15,926 bases of DNA, from positions 1 through 15,926 of the forward strand of contig JBOGDF010000093.1 of NCBI GenBank assembly GCA_050701635.1, read 5' to 3'. A program made the translations under genes and the position numbers. Shown in pieces: positions 13,595 through 15,926 of this stretch; within the stretch, counting starts at the first letter, position 1, and each line of letters starts with the position of its first letter. A model generated the notes under the pieces. That model saw only the letters and a program-made list of their open reading frames with translations, was not told where the DNA came from and did no database searches. The stretch comes from WHSM01 sp050701635 (lineage in GTDB: Bacteria; Actinomycetota; Actinomycetes; Mycobacteriales; Micromonosporaceae).

Positions 13595-14988
13595 TCGAAC
13601 TCCTGTTGCATCAGCTGGCGCGCGGCTTCGCTGATCGAGCCGGACAGCGACGGGTAGATCGTGATGGTCTGCGCCAGCTGGTCGACGGTCATGTGGTGCC
13701 GGACCGCCAGCGTGATCGGCAGGATCAGCTCGCTGGCCTTCGCCGCCACCACCACGCCGCCGACCACCAGCCCTGAGGCCGGCCGGCAGAACAGCTTCAC
13801 GAAGCCGTCCTCCAGCCCGGCCATCTTGGCCCGCGCGTTGCCGTCCAGCGGCAGCATCACCACCCGGGCCGGCACCTTGCCGGACTCGACCTCGTCCTGG
13901 GTGACCCCGACAGTGGCCAGCTCAGGGTCGGTGAACACGTTCGCCGACACCGAGTGCAGCCGCAGCGGGGCGACCGCCTCCCCCAGCGCGTGCCACATCG
14001 CGATCCGGCCCTGCATCGCCGCCACCGACGCCAGCATCAGTACGCCGGTGCAGTCGCCCGCGGCGTAGATCCCTGGGACGTTCGTACGCGACACCCGGTC
14101 CACGGAGACGAAACCGCCGTCGGCGAGCTTGACGCCGTACTCCTCCAGCCCGACTCCGGTGGTGTTCGGCACCGAGCCAACCGTCATCAGCGCGTGGCTG
14201 CCCTGCACGGTGGTGCCGTCCGCCAGCTCCACCACCACGCCGTCGCCGACCCGGCGTACCGCGTTGGCGCGGGAGCGGGGCAGGATCGTCATGCCGCGCT
14301 GGGTGAAGACCTGCTCGATCGCCATCGCCGCGTCGGCGTCCTCGTGCGGCATCACCCGGTCCCGGCTGGAGACCAGGGTGACCTCGACCCCCATCGCCAG
14401 GTACGCGCTGGCGAACTCGGCGCCGGTGACCCCGGAGCCCACCACGATCAGCTTCTCGGGCAGCTCGTCGAGGTCGTACACCTGGCGCCAGGTCAGGATC
14501 CGCTCGCCGTCCGGCCGCGCGTCCGGGAGCACCCGCGGGGTGGCGCCGGTGGCGATCAGTACGGCGTCCGCGTCGATGTGGAACCGGGGCTCGCCGTCCG
14601 GCTCGACCGCCACCCGGTGGGTGTGGCCCAGCGTGTCGTCGCCGAGCCGGGCGGCGCCGGAGACGTACCGGACACCGGCCTTGACCAGCTTCGTCTTCAC
14701 GTCGTCGGACTGGGCCTTGGCCAGGTCGCGCACCCGCTGGTGTACGGCCTGCGCGTCGACCCGGGCGTGCCCGTCGTCGGCGTGCACCCCGAGCTTGCCG
14801 GACTCGCGTACGGCGGTGACCGCGTCGGAGGAGGCGATGAAGGTCTTGCTCGGTACGCAGTCCGAGATCACGCAGGCGCCGCCGGCCCCGTCCCGCTCGA
14901 TCACGGTCACGTCGGCGTCGAGCTGCGCGGCCACCAGCGCCGCCTCGTACCCGGCCGGGCCACCGCCGATCACCACAATGCGCGCCAC
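13591..14988 (-). CDS. lpdA: FAD-dependent NAD(P)H quinone/disulfide reductase, LpdA-like
   Basis: This 465-residue flavoprotein of the pyridine nucleotide-disulfide oxidoreductase family matches actinobacterial LpdA (Rv3303c in M. tuberculosis), reported as an NAD(P)H:quinone reductase. It has the FAD motif RIVVIGGGPAGYEAA (residues 3-17), CVPSKTFIAS, the NAD(P) motif IVVGSGVTGAEFA, GIYAAGDCTG and a dimerisation domain at the end. The usual lipoamide dehydrogenase HPT/E motif is replaced by IYPSLSGSISEA, arguing against E3 activity. Cys39 and Cys44 form a full CxxxxC pair, unlike M. tuberculosis LpdA as I recall it. The GTG at 14988 is preferred because GGGAGG (14993-14998) lies just upstream; an ATG at 15021 is possible. 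The stop lies in the right CTAG of the MITE. Confidence 0.93.
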   Translation of the reverse strand: MARIVVIGGGPAGYEAALVAAQLDADVTVIERDGAGGACVISDCVPSKTFIASSDAVTAVRESGKLGVHADDGHARVDAQAVHQRVRDLAKAQSDDVKTKLVKAGVRYVSGAARLGDDTLGHTHRVAVEPDGEPRFHIDADAVLIATGATPRVLPDARPDGERILTWRQVYDLDELPEKLIVVGSGVTGAEFASAYLAMGVEVTLVSSRDRVMPHEDADAAMAIEQVFTQRGMTILPRSRANAVRRVGDGVVVELADGTTVQGSHALMTVGSVPNTTGVGLEEYGVKLADGGFVSVDRVSRTNVPGIYAAGDCTGVLMLASVAAMQGRIAMWHALGEAVAPLRLHSVSANVFTDPELATVGVTQDEVESGKVPARVVMLPLDGNARAKMAGLEDGFVKLFCRPASGLVVGGVVVAAKASELILPITLAVRHHMTVDQLAQTITIYPSLSGSISEAARQLMQQEFD

Positions 14989-15102
14989 TGATCCTCCCGT
15001 CGCCACAACGTACGGCTGCATTGTCTCTCACCCCTCGCAGCCACGCGCCCGCGCGGCGCCTTTGGCTGCGGAGCGCGCCCACGGGGAGTTAAGGTCAGCG
15101 TC
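14989..15102. promoter_or_regulatory. Divergent lpdA / gamma-glutamylcyclotransferase intergenic region
   Basis: This 114-bp gap must hold both promoters. CGCAGCCA (15036-15043) and TGGCTGCG (15063-15070) form an 8-bp inverted repeat with a 19-bp GC-rich spacer, a possible shared operator. GGGAG (15083-15088 region) and AAGG (15090-15093 region) precede the rightward GTG. No clear -10/-35 boxes were found. Confidence 0.35.
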
Positions 15103-15552
15103 GTGTCGTTGTACGCCGCGTACGGCTCCAACCTGGATCCAGGCCGGATGCGGGCCTGCTGCCCGCACTCGCCGCTGGTCGGCACCGGCTGGCTGGAAGG
15201 CTGGCGGTTGACCTTCGCCGGCGAGGATCTGGGGTGGGAGAGCGCCGTCGCCACCGTGGTCGAGGATCCGGATTCCCGCGTGTTCGTCGCGCTGTACGAC
15301 GTACACGACTTCGATCAGAAGACCCTCGACGACCTCGAGGGCAACGAGTCCGGGCTCTACCGCAAGCTGCACCTGCAGGTCGCCACCCTGGACGGCGACA
15401 AGCCCGCCTGGCTGTACGTCTACGACGGCTACGAGGGCGGCCTGCCCACTCCGTGGTATCTGCGCGAGTTGGCCGACGCCGCGCGCCACGCCGGCGCGCC
15501 CGACGACTACGTCATCTCGCTGCGCAGCCGCCCGTCGCAACCCGCCGAGTAA
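15103..15552 (+). CDS. Gamma-glutamylcyclotransferase-like (GGCT/AIG2 fold) protein
   Basis: This 149-residue protein has the gamma-glutamylcyclotransferase fold, whose members release 5-oxoproline from gamma-glutamyl amides or amines. Visible motifs are YAAYGSNLDPGRMRACCPHSP (residues 4-24), with the YGSN substrate loop, then GTGWLEGWRLTFAGEDLGWESAVATVVEDP and LDDLEGNESGLYRKLHL, where Glu79 or Glu82 would be the catalytic acid. The C-terminal LPTPWYLRELADAARHAG segment is typical of the actinobacterial subgroup. The GTG start is placed by the conserved N-terminus; the ribosome site is modest. The divergent pairing with lpdA is, as I recall, also found in mycobacteria (Rv3303c-Rv3304). The substrate in an organism probably using mycothiol is unknown. 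Confidence 0.88.
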   Translation: MSLYAAYGSNLDPGRMRACCPHSPLVGTGWLEGWRLTFAGEDLGWESAVATVVEDPDSRVFVALYDVHDFDQKTLDDLEGNESGLYRKLHLQVATLDGDKPAWLYVYDGYEGGLPTPWYLRELADAARHAGAPDDYVISLRSRPSQPAE

Positions 15553-15797
15553 CCAGCCGCCCGCCCGCCGCCAGCCACCTGCCGCCAACCGGCCAACCGG
15601 CCGCCCGCAAGCCGGCCGCGCGGGTAACCAGCGTCACATTCCTGAGACCGGGCCGCGCCCCGGCCGAGACCAGCTCGCACCGCGTCCGTGGCTGGTACGC
15701 GCCCGAACCGTGACCTGCCGCCGCCACTCTGACGGAACCTCGGCTGACACACCACCGTCGAACAGCCGGGAACACACCACGGGGATGGAGGACACCA
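15553..15797. other. 245-bp non-coding gap
   Basis: No supported gene is seen here. The first 70 bases are low-complexity GC-rich sequence with a short tandem AACCGGCC (about 15587-15602). CCGGG and CCCGG around 15646-15662 could pair as a 5-bp hairpin but are not a convincing terminator. The 3' part presumably carries the promoter for the start codon at 15798. Confidence 0.5.
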
Positions 15798-15926
15798 ATG
15801 AAGCCTCATTCGAGACGTGCCGTCGGACTAGGCCGTGTCTTGTCGATCTTTGGCCGGCTGCGACGGGCCCAGACGGCGACCGGCGGCGTTGGAGAACCGT
15901 CCGGATACAACACCGGTATCCGGACG
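15798..15926 (+). pseudogene. Start of a gene interrupted by the second MITE copy (runs off the window)
   Basis: ATG at 15798 has a strong GGAGGA (15788-15793) 4-5 nt upstream. The first ten codons encode MKPHSRRAVG, a basic stretch like the n-region of a signal peptide. The MITE-like sequence begins at about codon 11 or 12, exactly where a hydrophobic core would be expected, and the frame stays open through it to the window edge, encoding a Gly/Arg/Thr-rich string without that core. I read this as a probable secreted-protein gene broken by insertion. Alternatives are a short hybrid ORF or a chance start. The downstream part is not visible. Confidence 0.55.
15831..15926. mobile_element. Second copy of the MITE-like element, inverted, cut by the window end
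   Basis: From 15831 the sequence aligns over about 96 columns to the reverse complement of 13495-13590, with by hand count about 10 mismatches and two single-base gaps. It starts GGCCGTGTCTTGTCGATCTT, equivalent to the right end of the first copy, next to a CTAG at 15828-15831. It contains the same internal hairpin, here perfect: CGTCCGGATAC (15898-15908) against GTATCCGGACG (15916-15926). It could be a MITE copy or the end of a full insertion sequence. Confidence 0.8.

Noticed and set aside
15018..15025. GCATTGTC near lpdA as a partner of the 9642 repeat
   Set aside because: It is only an 8-bp match, expected by chance about once per window of this size on two strands.

Overview
The window is very GC-rich, with GTG and ATG starts and strong GGAGG-type ribosome sites. 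It carries a linked acyl-CoA carboxylase set (accD, accE, maf, accA3), an lpdA/gamma-glutamylcyclotransferase pair and a Uma2 protein. This points to an actinomycete. A repeat of the type I recall from Micromonosporaceae intergenic regions (1301-1343) and a frame-independent excess of GTAC suggest that family, but I cannot fix the genus.

Layout: (1) 1-1585, the 3' part of an acyl-CoA (propionyl-type) carboxyltransferase gene followed by the small epsilon subunit. (2) 1687-2241, a Uma2-family protein. (3) 2266-4370, minus strand, a guanidine-modifying hydrolase translationally coupled to ornithine aminotransferase, with a 250-bp upstream region holding helically phased TTGC(G/T)T repeats. (4) 4621-5899, a Maf nucleotide pyrophosphatase overlapping an O-methyltransferase. 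(5) 5877-8910, minus strand, a complete copper membrane monooxygenase operon in the order C-A-B plus a small membrane protein; every PmoC and PmoB metal ligand I could check is present. (6) 9011-9625, a divergent TetR regulator; TTTACA/TGTAAA boxes overlap the predicted monooxygenase promoter. (7) 9812-11578, the biotin carboxylase/BCCP alpha subunit. (8) 11691-13379, a fusion of a right-handed beta-helix with a CbbX/SpoVK/EccA-type AAA+ ATPase. (9) 13380-13590, a 211-bp MITE-like element inserted in a CTAG shared by two convergent stop codons. (10) 13591-15552, divergent lpdA and a gamma-glutamylcyclotransferase-like gene. (11) 15553-15926, a gap, then the start of a gene apparently cut after about ten codons by a second, inverted copy of the MITE.

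How the parts fit: in Mycobacterium tuberculosis accD5-accE5-maf lie close to accA3 (Rv3280-Rv3285, from memory). Here the hydrolase/rocD pair, the Uma2 gene and the monooxygenase/TetR cassette sit between those markers, so the window looks like a conserved carboxylase island holding accessory catabolic cassettes. The monooxygenase most likely oxidises a short alkane (or ammonia/methane). Propionyl-CoA from odd-chain alkane breakdown would be a substrate for the flanking carboxylase, but that link is inference. No alcohol or aldehyde dehydrogenase or electron-donor gene is in the window. I found no tRNA, rRNA or CRISPR array.
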